Positions 55,419 through 64,000 of a stretch of DNA of 64,000 bases are shown here, one piece after another; the first letter of the stretch is position 1; every line of letters starts with the position of its first letter. Position numbers and translations under genes: made by a program. A model generated the notes under the pieces. It saw only the letters and a list, made by a program, of their open reading frames with translations. It was not told where the DNA came from and did no database searches. Source of the DNA: Paeniglutamicibacter cryotolerans (GTDB lineage: Bacteria; Actinomycetota; Actinomycetes; Actinomycetales; Micrococcaceae); the NCBI RefSeq assembly GCF_014190875.1, contig NZ_JACHVS010000005.1, positions 99,032-163,031 on the forward strand, read 5' to 3'.

Positions 55419-56241
55419 GCCAAGCAGCGCTGACCTAGCTGGGATTCGACCCGTCTGGGAAGTCCCCGCGCCCGCGGGCGGGTGGGGCTCGCCGTGGCCG
55501 CAGTGTCTGGAATTGGCCCGAGCGCTGCCCGCCAGCAAATGGACACTGGTGGGCGGACTCATGGTGCAGCTGCACGCCGCCGTCGCAGGAATGGAAGTCA
55601 CTCGGCCGACCTCCGACGTCGACATCATCCTGCATGTCGAAACGGGTTCGGTCACCGCCAGCGAGCTCAACGAAACCCTGCACACACTCGGATATAGCCT
55701 GCAGGCCTCGATCGATAACGGCGCCCCGGCCCACCGTTTCGTGCGAGGCGCCGAGCAGATCGACGTCATGGTCGCCGACCATGGGGTGGCCAAGCCTCCG
55801 TTGCTCCTGGGCCGGAGGGAAGTGTTCCGGATTCCTGCCTGAACGCAGGCCCTGCAGCGCACCGTCCATTGCCGAATCGACACAGGCGAGGGAGCCGTGA
55901 GCGTTAGCATCCCCAATACGCTTGGCGCCCTTGTCCTGAAAGGAGCGGCCTACCGGGAGGACTCCCGAGACGGACGCCGCCACTTGGATGATGCAGCGAT
56001 GCTCGCGGCCACGCTCAAGGACCCGCTCGGGGTGGTGCCGGAGCTGAAGGGCAGCGACCGCAGCCGGATCATCACCCTGCACCAGGCATTGGCTGACCCA
56101 TTGTATCCGTCCTGGCTCATGCTCGATGAAAGGGACCGGACCCAGGGCCAGGACACCCTGCGCATCCTGGCAACCAACCCGCAGGACTTCGAACTGCCAG
56201 CGGGGTTAACCGGCGGGCTGGCGCCAAGGACCGGTCGCTAG
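55411..56241 (+). pseudogene. AbiEii-like nucleotidyltransferase toxin with in-frame TGA
   Basis: From ATG 55411 the nucleotidyltransferase motifs are present: WTLVGGLMVQLHAAV (GG near residue 48), then TRPTSDVDIILHVE (D-x-D) and a third acidic site in QIDVMVADHG. TGA at 55840-55842 follows FRIPA. The same frame continues TQALQRTVHCRID, then PNTLGALVLKGAAYRED and RRHLDDAAMLAATL, as in AbiEii. One base change (for example from TGG or GGA) would restore 276 residues. Confidence 0.75.
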
Positions 56242-56563
56242 ATCGCTCGGGTAATCGTAAAGCTGAATTATTCGCGTGGAATCGTGCGGTAAGCGTCAGC
56301 CAAAAACATTTCGGAATTCACATGACTCCTGTTCGATGCATGAACTCCGGGATCACTCGGCGGCACCAACTCCCCGGATTGAACGTACCGACAAGCCATA
56401 TTTGCCACCCATGGGCTAGGATCTGGTTCTACGTCGAGGGCACAAAACGGTGGTCCTGTTCGACGTCCACGCGCATCACCCCAACGCCACGCAGTAGGCC
56501 TTTAACTGCGCAGCCTCCCCACCTTCTAAAGTTCAAGTCGACGGGTTTTCACCTTCGGAAGAG

Positions 56564-57130
56564 TCAGCGGGCCATGAATCGTTTGACGCAGCGGCGGATC
56601 TCGCGAAGGGTATTCGCTTCGGCAGTCCGACGTCCGACGTAGGCGATGGTTGTAGGGTCATATTCCGTTCGGGATCGGGCGATCATATACGGAACACGAT
56701 TCAGCTGCGGGCCACCGTGGTGGTTGAGCCTGTGCCGGGTCGATGTGACGGAGGATGCGGGGATGGGGTTTGCTGCGGCCCAGGCTGCGAACGCGGCCTG
56801 GCGAACGCACCGGTCCGGGGGCGAATACGAGATCAGCACCTGGGCCCCAGACGCAGGACCGACACCGGAGAGCTCCAACAGGCCGGATGCCATGGCGTCT
56901 ACAGCGTCGCGCAGAACCTGGTGGTTCGATGCCAGCCTGGTATTGATCTGCAAGATGGCGGCGACCAGCCGTTTGACCTGGACGCGAGCGATCTTGGTCT
57001 TCAGGCCCTTGTCCCGGTGGGCCCGCCACCAGCTGACCAGCAGGATCTACGCGTCGGCGAGGGAGCATCGTGCCCCGACGTCCAGGTCCATGGTCCGTAA
57101 CAGTGAGATGGGCATCAGCCGGCAAGCCGT
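56564..57130 (-). pseudogene. IS110-family transposase, C-terminal remains
   Basis: Minus-strand LLELSGVGPASGAQVLISYS, then NPIPASSVTSTRHRLNHHGG and TAEANTLREIRRCVKRFMAR are the IS110/IS902 C-terminal domain. Upstream parts are in other frames, and the N-terminal DEDD nuclease part is lost. Confidence 0.8.
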
Positions 57131-57666
57131 TGGCGTGTCGCACCATGGCATTGAAGGGCGTTGAGCGGGCTACACGGGACCTCGCGGTTACCCTCGGTAT
57201 GGGATTCGGCCAGGGTCTCACCCTGTTCTCCGAACATCGTTCACTCTGCCGCCATGACATCCATTTCATCCGACTTTCAGTAGCCCGTACGCGAGGCCGG
57301 AGCGAAGGGCGCAGCTGGTCACCACGATGAACAACATCAGCCGCCGGGGCATGGCAAAGGCCAGCCACGTCTCTTCGGTGTGGTTGGCCTTTGCTATTGG
57401 TTGTTTGCCACGGGGCGGGGCACCTATGTGCCGCCTTTCCTGGCATCATGGATCCCAGCTGAGTTTCGACCGACGGTACCCATCCCAGGTCCTCGATAAC
57501 CGGTCCCCTTTGATACCCACTGCGGTAGCCAATGGGTGGCACTTGAACGAGAGTGCCGCGTCAAAGGTAGGATGCCCATGACGCGGCAAGCCAGCTATTC
57601 CCGAATCAGCCAATGACCCCCGCTGTCAACGAGTACAGAGATCTCCTTTGCCTTTAATCCTGAAGG
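57131..57666. other. No gene seen
   Basis: Continuation of the decayed IS110 area; frames have no recognisable content. Confidence 0.45.
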
Positions 57667-57849
57667 CTACTTGGAGGTAAAGCCCGCGACGCAATTCGCG
57701 GTGGCATCCTCGTATGTGGCCCCAGCGTTGGCTTCCAGCCCGGCCTTGTAGGTATCAAGCAGCGCCTGCGGGTCAGCAACCTTGTAATCCGTAGCGATCT
57801 TAAGCCAAGCAGTCTCGGCATCGTCGCCGGCTGCGGTCTTGCATGGCAT
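57667..57849 (-). pseudogene. C-terminal fragment of a small secreted-type protein
   Basis: 60 codons: AETAWLKIATDYKVADPQAL, LLDTYKAGLEANAGATYEDA, then TANCVAGFTSK. Two Cys and the helical pattern look like the end of an exported actinobacterial protein. No signal peptide remains. Confidence 0.4.
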
Positions 57850-58019
57850 GGATTACGAGTCGTCTCATCCGCCGATTCATCTACCCTCCAAGACCCGGCC
57901 CTAGGTCAGTTGTTGCCTGCCGTCGGAGTAGGAGAGTGGGACCGTCGGGAATGGGCAGGCCAGAAGGACCTTTCTTCGTCCAAGTGCGAGAATGATGTGA
58001 TGAACATTGTGATTGCAAG

Positions 58020-58217
58020 ATGAACAAAACCTACGTCTTGGTCAGGCCGGATACCAAGGGTTGGGCTGCGCTTCCGCTGTGCCCTCGCCCGTGGCAACAA
58101 ACGGTGGTTGCTTGTTCCGCCCACAGTCCCGAGGACCTCGAGTTCGTTGCCCAAAAGCTCAATGCGTGCCCACGCAAAACGCTCGGCTGGGATACCCCGG
58201 CCGAGCGTTTTGCGTGA
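58020..58217 (+). CDS. Possible small protein, unrecognised
   Basis: 65 residues, MNKTYVLVRPDTKGWAALPL with a Trp/Cys-rich middle. No good ribosome site. Its last codons lie inside a strong bidirectional terminator, which argues against it. Confidence 0.25.
   Translation: MNKTYVLVRPDTKGWAALPLCPRPWQQTVVACSAHSPEDLEFVAQKLNACPRKTLGWDTPAERFA
58171..58216. terminator. Strong bidirectional terminator
   Basis: Perfect 17-bp stem CACGCAAAACGCTCGGC / GCCGAGCGTTTTGCGTG with a 12-base loop and internal AAAA/TTTT. It lies downstream of the aminotransferase operon (minus strand) as well. Confidence 0.8.
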
Positions 58218-58533
58218 TCTAATAACTAACTAACCACCCCTAGGCGTTGCAACGACCCCTAGAATTCGCCCAACCCGGGGTTCCTGGCGTTCAGGCCAAC
58301 GCAACTTCAGGCTAAAGTAGACCATGGCTCAGGAAGGTGGCAGTTGTAGGTGCTGCTCGCCTGCCCCAACTTCGTTGATCGCTTTAGCAACCGGTATAGG
58401 TGGGAACCCCTTCGTTAGTCCACCGAGACAGACTTGACCTGATAGTCGTTCTAACTACTTCGGGCTACACTCATCCACCACGTGTCATGGAAATAGATCA
58501 GCATCTGAGAACGCAATGTAAACGGCGTTGGGT
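58217..58533. other. No gene seen
   Basis: Spacer between the terminator and the end of the aminotransferase gene. No frame or structure I can support. Confidence 0.4.
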
Positions 58534-59682
58534 CTAAAGAGCTTTCAGAGCCACGACTAGCGCATCAATGTCGCTCTGCGCCGAATAGGCATGTAAAGAG
58601 AGTCGCAAGCGCGACCCTCGGGGTGAGGTGCCTATGCGAAACTCGGCGAGCTTAGCTGCAAGCGCATCTGGATCGTCGCATACGATTGCTACTTCGGGTC
58701 CGCGGTGGGCTGGGTTTTCGGGGTAGTCGATCTCGTATCCGAGAGCGAGTAGCTCATCTGCGAGCGACTCGCGAAGTGATTCGACATGCGGCCAGCAACT
58801 TGCGATGTCAATTTGCTCGAGAACTTCGTAGCCTGCAACACCGGCATACGCTGAGGGGATGGAGTAGGTGCCAGTCTCGTAACGACGCCCATTGTTCGGG
58901 TAGTCGACGAGTGCCGGGTCGAACTCGAACGGGTTCACGCGTCCGAACCAACCAGTCAGCATCGCGTTCTGTTCGGCTTTCTCGGGCTCGCGTACGAAAA
59001 GCGATGCGATGCCCGGCAACCCCAGCAAATACTTAAGATTGCCCGTCACTAGGAAGTCGCATTGAAGCTCGTTGACCGAGAACGGTACTACGCCCGCCCC
59101 TTGGTATGCATCGACGAAAACCAGGGCACCGACCGAGTGCGCATGTTCGACGATGCGCTCGATCTCCGGTCGCGTGCCGTTGATGTAGCTCACCAGTGGA
59201 ACCGAGACCAGCTTCGTGCGCTCATCGATGTGCGGGATCCAGTTTTCGGCCAGGAGTGCTTCCTCGATGCCTCCCACGTTGACGACTTCGATGCCTTCGC
59301 GCTGGGCACGCCACACATTGCCGACCGACGGGAACTCGAGATCGGAAGTGACGAGGCGGTTGCGCTCACCTGACCAATCGAGCGAGGTGACAGCTTGGAA
59401 AGCGCCTTCGCTTGCACAGGAGAGCACGGCGATCTGATCGCTCGAGCAGCCTAGGAACGCGGCGCTCTTGGCCCTGTACTGTTCTACAACGCCTACCCAT
59501 ACGTCCCATGGAGCTTGGGAGTCGACGAGCGATGCCGTCATGCATTGCATGGTTTGCGTCAAGTGGTCGGAAAGCGCGCCTTGGCTACAGCTTGCGAAAT
59601 GCGGTGCTTTGTCGAGCTGTGCGAAATTCCGGCGGAACTGATCGGGTGTGAGTGAGACGGGTGAAATGACGTTGACTGTCAT
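58534..59682 (-). CDS. Class V aminotransferase (cysteine desulfurase/kynureninase-like)
   Basis: 382 residues. PLP fold type I, class V: VFVDAYQGAGVVP (Asp and Gln around the ring) and the Schiff-base Lys in FLVTGNLKYLLGLPG (about 218). Lacks the cysteine-rich loop of NifS/SufS, so a lyase on an amino acid derivative is more likely than sulfur transfer. Probably in one unit with the NhaC-type gene 34 bases upstream. Substrate unknown. Confidence 0.85.
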   Translation of the reverse strand: MTVNVISPVSLTPDQFRRNFAQLDKAPHFASCSQGALSDHLTQTMQCMTASLVDSQAPWDVWVGVVEQYRAKSAAFLGCSSDQIAVLSCASEGAFQAVTSLDWSGERNRLVTSDLEFPSVGNVWRAQREGIEVVNVGGIEEALLAENWIPHIDERTKLVSVPLVSYINGTRPEIERIVEHAHSVGALVFVDAYQGAGVVPFSVNELQCDFLVTGNLKYLLGLPGIASLFVREPEKAEQNAMLTGWFGRVNPFEFDPALVDYPNNGRRYETGTYSIPSAYAGVAGYEVLEQIDIASCWPHVESLRESLADELLALGYEIDYPENPAHRGPEVAIVCDDPDALAAKLAEFRIGTSPRGSRLRLSLHAYSAQSDIDALVVALKAL

Positions 59683-59716
59683 GATTCCCTCAATTCTGTG
59701 ATTGACGATAGGTTTT

Positions 59717-61222
59717 CTAGCCGCGCGTCGCGGGGGCTGGGTAGGCGGAGGCGGTGTCTGCGGGTTCGCTCAGGATCTCAGGAACTATGTCCTCGAATCG
59801 CTTCACAGGGACACCGTTAGCCGATTCGAAGCGCCGGCCCCAACCAGTGATGATAGAGAAGATCATCACGGCACTGAACATAATGGGGTAGAAAGAGACA
59901 AATGCCACGGTAATCGGCGATATTGCTGGCATGCCCTCAACACCGGTTGTCAACTGGCTGATGATGAATAGGAACGCGCTGAACGAGGGGACTATGCATG
60001 CGATACCTGCGGCGAAACCCTCCATCACGTTTGCTCGCCGGTACGGATGGAGGCTTGCACGAGCACCGATTTCATCGGCTATGACCGAGAACGGAACGAT
60101 CGAGGGACCCACAACGCCGGCAAACATGGTCGTCGTGATGGTCTGGCCCACGGCGATGGCAGCTTCTGCACCGCGGGCGCTCTGTGTCCATGGCCGACGC
60201 GACAGCGCATTGATGATAATTTCAAATACGCCCGCTTCACGCACAATGCCGATCATCCCAAAGACCGCGATTGACAGACCGATCAGAGGCAGCATGCCGT
60301 CAATACCCTCAAAGAGGAAGCCACTCGGGGAGCCGTCCTCAACGAACATAATGTCCTTCGGCGTGATCAAGCCCGAGATGAGCGCGACGATGGTGCCGCT
60401 GATGACACCGACAGTGATGGCGAGATAGAGGTTGCGTTTCCAGAAGGCGACCACGATGAGTGCGATGACCGGTAGCAGCATGACGAGTCCGAGTGGCGAG
60501 TAGCCGCTGGCATCGACGGAGCCGCCCTGGGCTGGCGGCGCGGCGATATTGCCTAGCACCAGGAACAAGACCATGCTGATTCCAGCAGCAGTGAGCGCGT
60601 ACTTAGCGCGTGTGCCGACCACTCCGGCGACCTCGGCACTGCCCTCACGGCGACGATAGCGTTGCGTGGATGCCGAGACAATCGTGGTGTCCGAAATCGG
60701 GGCGAGGCTATCGCCGAACATAGCACCTGAGAAGATCGCCCCGGCGAGCAACAGAGCGTCAGCGCCGACCATTGCACCAGCGGGGTAGAAGATCGGGAAA
60801 GCAGTGAACATAGTGCCTAGTGAGGTACCCGTCGCCATCGACATGGCACAGCACGCAATAAAGACGACGGCAATGAAGAGGCCGCCTGTCACGTTCAACT
60901 CTGCAGCCAGCCATACGAATCCCTCTGAGACTCCGGTGGATTCGAGCAGTGACGACAATGGGCCGACGACGAACAGAATCATCACTACGGTCATCGCGAT
61001 GGGGTTCGATAGGCCTGCAATCACGCTGTCCCAGAATCGGGTGTACTCCTTAGTAAAAACACCGGCAATGACGATGCCGACGATGCCTGCGGTCGTGAGA
61101 GCCGTAGTATCGAATGCTTTGAAAACGACGAAGTAGACGATTGCGCCGGCGATAAAAATGATTGGTGCGATAAAAGCACCGAAAGTGCCAACTCGGAATT
61201 GCAGTGGTTTGTCGGTATTCAA
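59717..61222 (-). CDS. nhaC: NhaC-family Na+/H+ antiporter
   Basis: 501 residues from TTG 61222 (AAAGG 11 bases upstream); a longer frame would overlap the upstream gene by 65 bases. About twelve membrane segments. Signature regions ATGTSLGTMFTAFPIF, GAIFSGAMFGDSLAPISDTT and FAAGIACIVPSFSAFLFI belong to the NhaC family, which includes Na+/H+ and malate/lactate exchangers. Since its neighbour is a PLP enzyme, organic-acid or amine exchange is plausible. Confidence 0.9.
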   Translation of the reverse strand: MNTDKPLQFRVGTFGAFIAPIIFIAGAIVYFVVFKAFDTTALTTAGIVGIVIAGVFTKEYTRFWDSVIAGLSNPIAMTVVMILFVVGPLSSLLESTGVSEGFVWLAAELNVTGGLFIAVVFIACCAMSMATGTSLGTMFTAFPIFYPAGAMVGADALLLAGAIFSGAMFGDSLAPISDTTIVSASTQRYRRREGSAEVAGVVGTRAKYALTAAGISMVLFLVLGNIAAPPAQGGSVDASGYSPLGLVMLLPVIALIVVAFWKRNLYLAITVGVISGTIVALISGLITPKDIMFVEDGSPSGFLFEGIDGMLPLIGLSIAVFGMIGIVREAGVFEIIINALSRRPWTQSARGAEAAIAVGQTITTTMFAGVVGPSIVPFSVIADEIGARASLHPYRRANVMEGFAAGIACIVPSFSAFLFIISQLTTGVEGMPAISPITVAFVSFYPIMFSAVMIFSIITGWGRRFESANGVPVKRFEDIVPEILSEPADTASAYPAPATRG

Positions 61223-61283
61223 GTTGATGGCGCCTTTCTTGATCGGGTGGAGCGGGATATGGGTGCCTAGCGAGGAGCCCGGC

Positions 61284-61649
61284 TTATCGCGGGAGTAGGA
61301 ATAGCTTGCGTCCGAGGCGGCTTTCGAACCGGTAGTACCGGTCGGCACGCTCGCCGTTCACAGTGGTGCGTGCGCGGTTCATCATCTGCACAATGGTGTC
61401 AAGCGACGGCACCGTGCCCAGGATCGTGATGGGAAACTGCAACGACCCGGGCTGGCCAACAAGGAAGAAGTCGTCGTCAAAAGAATGCAGTAGTTCGAAT
61501 CCGAGCGCTTCCCAGTCTTCAAGGAGGTGTTGTAGGGTCGGCAGCGCGACTGTGCTTCGTTCATCGTCGCTCGCCTCGTACCATGACTCGCGGCAGGCCA
61601 TGAGGACCATTACACGGTGGGGCGGCTCGGCGGTTGGTTTCACGAACAT
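61284..61649 (-). CDS. Small conserved-looking protein, unrecognised
   Basis: 121 residues from ATG 61649. Globular, Leu/Arg/Phe-rich: LEDWEALGFELLHSFDDDFF, then LGTVPSLDTIVQMMNRARTT. No domain known to me. First gene of the unit leading to nhaC and the aminotransferase, divergent from the regulator. Confidence 0.65.
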   Translation of the reverse strand: MFVKPTAEPPHRVMVLMACRESWYEASDDERSTVALPTLQHLLEDWEALGFELLHSFDDDFFLVGQPGSLQFPITILGTVPSLDTIVQMMNRARTTVNGERADRYYRFESRLGRKLFLLPR

Positions 61650-61815
61650 CGTGGAAGCACTCCTGGGGAAGTAAGATTAGTGGCTAGCGAGGATTATAGG
61701 GAGCTGGCTCATTCGAGCCAATATCCCGCTTTTGTGACGCTCGTTACTTTAGTATACTTAAACTTTCTTAAATAGCACTACATTTTTAGTGACCTGTAAT
61801 CGTTGAGGACGAATC

Positions 61816-62358
61816 ATGAGCTTTCCGTTGCGCGTACGACGGCTCCGACAGGCTAAGGGGCTGAAGGCGAAGGAGCTCGCTGGTTCAGCAGGCATTTCGG
61901 CTTCCATGCTCAGCCAGGTTGAACGTGGGCTTGTTGATCCAAGCCTCGAAACACTGCGCCAGATTGCTCAGGTGCTGGATGTGCCGCTGTTCGAACTATT
62001 CGTTCCCGAGGTCGACCGTGAGCAGATGCACGTCATGCGTGTGGGTGACGAAATGACGATCACGACGCGCTCCGGCGACATGAAATATCGTCGCAAGTCG
62101 ACAGTCGGCATGCAGCTCGAGGTGCTTGCGGGAGAACTGTTGCCAGGTGGCGTCTCGCGCGAGACCGTGTGGAGCCATGAAGCAGAGGAATGCATTGTGG
62201 TAACCCGTGGTCGGCTCGTGATCGAGACTGACCGCGAGCGTCTCGAGCTCGCCAAGGGCGACAGTTGCCACTTCAATTCTCGAATTCCTCATCGCTTCGT
62301 AAATGACACGAAGGAAGGCGTCGAATTTATCGTCTCAGTAACCCCTCCGAGCCATTGA
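61816..62358 (+). CDS. XRE-cupin regulator
   Basis: 180 residues. HTH_3 at 5-58 (VRRLRQAKGLKAKELAGSAG, ISASMLSQVERGLVDPSLET), then a cupin barrel (TVWSHEAEECIVVTRGRLVI, GDSCHFNSRIPHRFVND). These HipB/PuuR-type regulators sense small amines or acids and usually control the divergent catabolic or transport unit, here the 61284-nhaC-aminotransferase genes. Confidence 0.92.
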   Translation: MSFPLRVRRLRQAKGLKAKELAGSAGISASMLSQVERGLVDPSLETLRQIAQVLDVPLFELFVPEVDREQMHVMRVGDEMTITTRSGDMKYRRKSTVGMQLEVLAGELLPGGVSRETVWSHEAEECIVVTRGRLVIETDRERLELAKGDSCHFNSRIPHRFVNDTKEGVEFIVSVTPPSH

Positions 62359-62427
62359 CATGAAGCATGCATAAAAAGAGATGTACCGCGCTTCGATGAT
62401 CGTTTGTGCAGGGTAAATAATTTTGAA

Positions 62428-62693
62428 ATTCCGCCAATAGGCGTTGATGGCTCAGGGTGTGCGTTTGGGCCGGGTATCCCAGCGATGGGTTTGCCAGGCT
62501 TGGCGGATGAGCCGCCTGAGGGTAATGACCACGGTCGGGTGGCCGGAGGGGATTTAGCCCTCCGGCTCCCACAGATCCCGGCGTGACAGTCTCCCGTCAC
62601 CGGGTTCTTCTCAACCTCTTCACCACGCGGTGGGCTCGGTCAATGACGTCACAGCATCATTTCAGGTCTGCCGCATGACGCCTATTGGCGGAA
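62428..62693. mobile_element. MITE-like deletion derivative of an IS5-family element
   Basis: About 266 bp with 17-bp inverted ends ATTCCGCCAATAGGCGT. On the minus strand at about 62452-62545 it keeps the last codons of a transposase, RRLIRQAWQTHRWDTRP, very like the end of the IS5 transposase at 41722. The rest of the gene is gone. A hairpin GCCGGAGGGG-ATTTA-GCCCTCCGGC lies inside. Its edge touches the stop codon of the next gene. Confidence 0.85.
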
Positions 62694-62697
62694 TCTT

Positions 62698-64000
62698 TTA
62701 GTGACCCTTAAAGGCCTCCGCCAGCCACCATGAACCCGAATCGGAGGCGATCTTCGCGTCGATCACCAACGGTCTGGCGGGGTTCGAGGCCACCCAGTCC
62801 CCCACCGCGTCCAGATCCGCAACGCTGCGCACCGTGATTCCGTCGGCACCAAAACCACGGCCGATGGCCGCGAAGTCGGTGTCGGGGAATCGCACGGAAC
62901 TCATGTCTGCCTCCGGGTTGTCGATGGCAAAGTGGTGCACCTCGGCCCCGTAGGCCGCGTCGTTGTACACGATGCACACCAGTGGCATCTTCAGCCGCAC
63001 CGCGGTGTCCAGTTCGGCGATGGCCATGTGGAAGCCCCCGTCCCCGGTACCCAGCACCGGGAAACGCCCCGGCTGTGCCAGGGAAGCGCCGATCGCCGTG
63101 TACAGGCCCAGTCCGATGGATTGGAAGGCCTGGGTGAAGCAGAATCCGAACTCGTCTGGCACCGAGAGGAACTGGCTGGGATAGCCCATGAAGTTGCCCG
63201 AGTCGACACTGAGGATCCGCTCGGCGGGCAGCAACTCGTCCAGCACCTTGGTCAGCGTGCGCGGGTCGATGAACTGCCCGTCGGACAGGTCCTCGAAATC
63301 GACCTGCTGCCAGTGGATCGCTTCCTTGATGCGCACGGCGAGTTCTGCGCTGCGGTAGCCCTGGCGGGCCTGCATGCCGGTGGCCTGCAGGGCTTCAAGT
63401 ACGTCCGCCGCACATTGTGCCGAGTCGCCCACCACGCCCAGGTCGATGGGCCGGTTGGCGCCCAGCGCTTGTTCCTCGAGGTCGATCTGGACCACCTTGG
63501 TTTCGCTCCCGATGAGGTGCCCGTGACGCATCGTCCACATGTTCAGCGCGCAACCGAAGCCAATGATCAGATCCGCGTCGGTGATCAGCTCGGCCGCCAG
63601 GGGCGACGAGAACCCGCCGGAGATGCCCAGGTTGAACTCGTCCTCGTTGAACAGGCCCTTGGCCACCGCGGAGGTCGCCACCAGGGCACCGGCGTGCTCG
63701 GCCAGGGCCAGGATTTCGGCCTTGGCCTCGCGGCCGCCACGGCCGGCGACGAACACCGGACGCTTGGTCTGGGCAAGCAGCCCGGCCAACGCCTCGACAG
63801 AGGCCCGCGAGGGGCGGATCGGCTCGGCCGCCGCCATGGCCACGACGGCGGAGGCCTGTTCCTCGGTGGCTTCCTGCGCCTGGACGTTCAGCGGCAGGTT
63901 CAGCACCACGGTTCGGCGGTCGTTCACCGCACGGCGGTAGGCCCGCACGGTATCGGCCACGGCGCTCTGCGCCGAGTGCACGCGCTCGGGCACGGCGTAC
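62698..64000 (-). CDS. Thiamine-diphosphate-dependent enzyme, 5' end beyond window
   Basis: 434 residues visible; the frame is still open at the window edge. Central domain with GRGGREAKAEILALAEHAGA, and C-terminal ThDP domain with GTGDGGFHMAIAELDTAV to VYNDAAYG (the GDG...N motif that binds Mg-ThDP). Acetolactate synthase/benzoylformate decarboxylase-like superfamily. N-terminal domain not seen, so the reaction cannot be assigned. Stop TAA abuts the MITE-like element. Confidence 0.88.
   Translation of the reverse strand, partial: YAVPERVHSAQSAVADTVRAYRRAVNDRRTVVLNLPLNVQAQEATEEQASAVVAMAAAEPIRPSRASVEALAGLLAQTKRPVFVAGRGGREAKAEILALAEHAGALVATSAVAKGLFNEDEFNLGISGGFSSPLAAELITDADLIIGFGCALNMWTMRHGHLIGSETKVVQIDLEEQALGANRPIDLGVVGDSAQCAADVLEALQATGMQARQGYRSAELAVRIKEAIHWQQVDFEDLSDGQFIDPRTLTKVLDELLPAERILSVDSGNFMGYPSQFLSVPDEFGFCFTQAFQSIGLGLYTAIGASLAQPGRFPVLGTGDGGFHMAIAELDTAVRLKMPLVCIVYNDAAYGAEVHHFAIDNPEADMSSVRFPDTDFAAIGRGFGADGITVRSVADLDAVGDWVASNPARPLVIDAKIASDSGSWWLAEAFKGH

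Noticed and set aside
58020..58217. Treating the 65-codon frame as a firm gene
   Set aside because: It ends inside a strong terminator and lacks a ribosome site; kept only as a low-confidence feature.

Overview
The window is high-GC actinobacterial DNA. The gene families (DUF3618 plus holin-like membrane proteins, CsbD, DUF4383, DUF6153, a secreted YD-repeat protein, IS1380, IS21, IS3 and IS630 elements) fit the Micrococcaceae best, something in or near Arthrobacter or Paeniglutamicibacter. That placement is inferred from family content; no rRNA, tRNA or housekeeping marker is present. I see no replication or conjugation genes, so I cannot tell chromosome island from plasmid.

Layout. 0-8.3 kb: a YbdK-type carboxylate-amine ligase, a wrecked topoisomerase IB gene cut by an IS4-family element, then a three-gene cell-envelope/stress unit (DUF3618, holin-like, coiled-coil membrane protein) and a CsbD gene. 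These lie between two 816-bp direct repeats made of IS debris. 8.4-18.4 kb: a frameshifted ChrB-like gene, small membrane proteins, a TetR-controlled SnoaL/NmrA pair, a ferritin-like Tat protein, an HspR-like gene with a premature stop, and an IS630 element next to the remains of a CDF metal exporter. 18.8-26.6 kb: a copper-handling cluster (two DUF6153 proteins, a BNR-type lipoprotein, a GNAT protein, a CopB-type ATPase behind a CsoR-like operator, a DUF305 lipoprotein and a multicopper oxidase).

27-37.5 kb is a conflict and defence zone. It holds a broken serine recombinase, a RES toxin-antitoxin pair, a truncated CHAT protease-like gene, and a polymorphic-toxin (RHS) locus with one full protein, displaced orphan tips and small membrane proteins that look like immunity proteins. 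A Phd/RelE-like pair closes it. 37.5-46 kb is IS1380, a divergent SDR/MarR pair, IS5, two IS3-like elements tail to tail and an integrase-type element with about 60-bp inverted ends. 46.3-48.5 kb is a tight three-gene unit: MbcA-like antitoxin, RES toxin and a putative nuclease. 48.9-49.6 kb contains no convincing gene but carries seven regularly arranged hairpins with an almost constant 11-nt loop and compensatory stem changes. It is the most unusual object in the window. 51-56.3 kb holds a broken IS21, an IS3, and an AbiE-like pair whose toxin has an in-frame TGA. 58.5-64 kb has a class V aminotransferase, an NhaC antiporter and a small protein divergent from an XRE-cupin regulator, a MITE-like IS5 derivative, and a thiamine-diphosphate enzyme that runs off the window end.

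An unusual share of genes is broken by one or a few simple lesions (topoisomerase IB, ChrB, HspR, CDF, recombinase, DUF6308, IstA, IstB, AbiEii). This points to recent decay or to sequencing errors in homopolymers; raw reads would separate the two.
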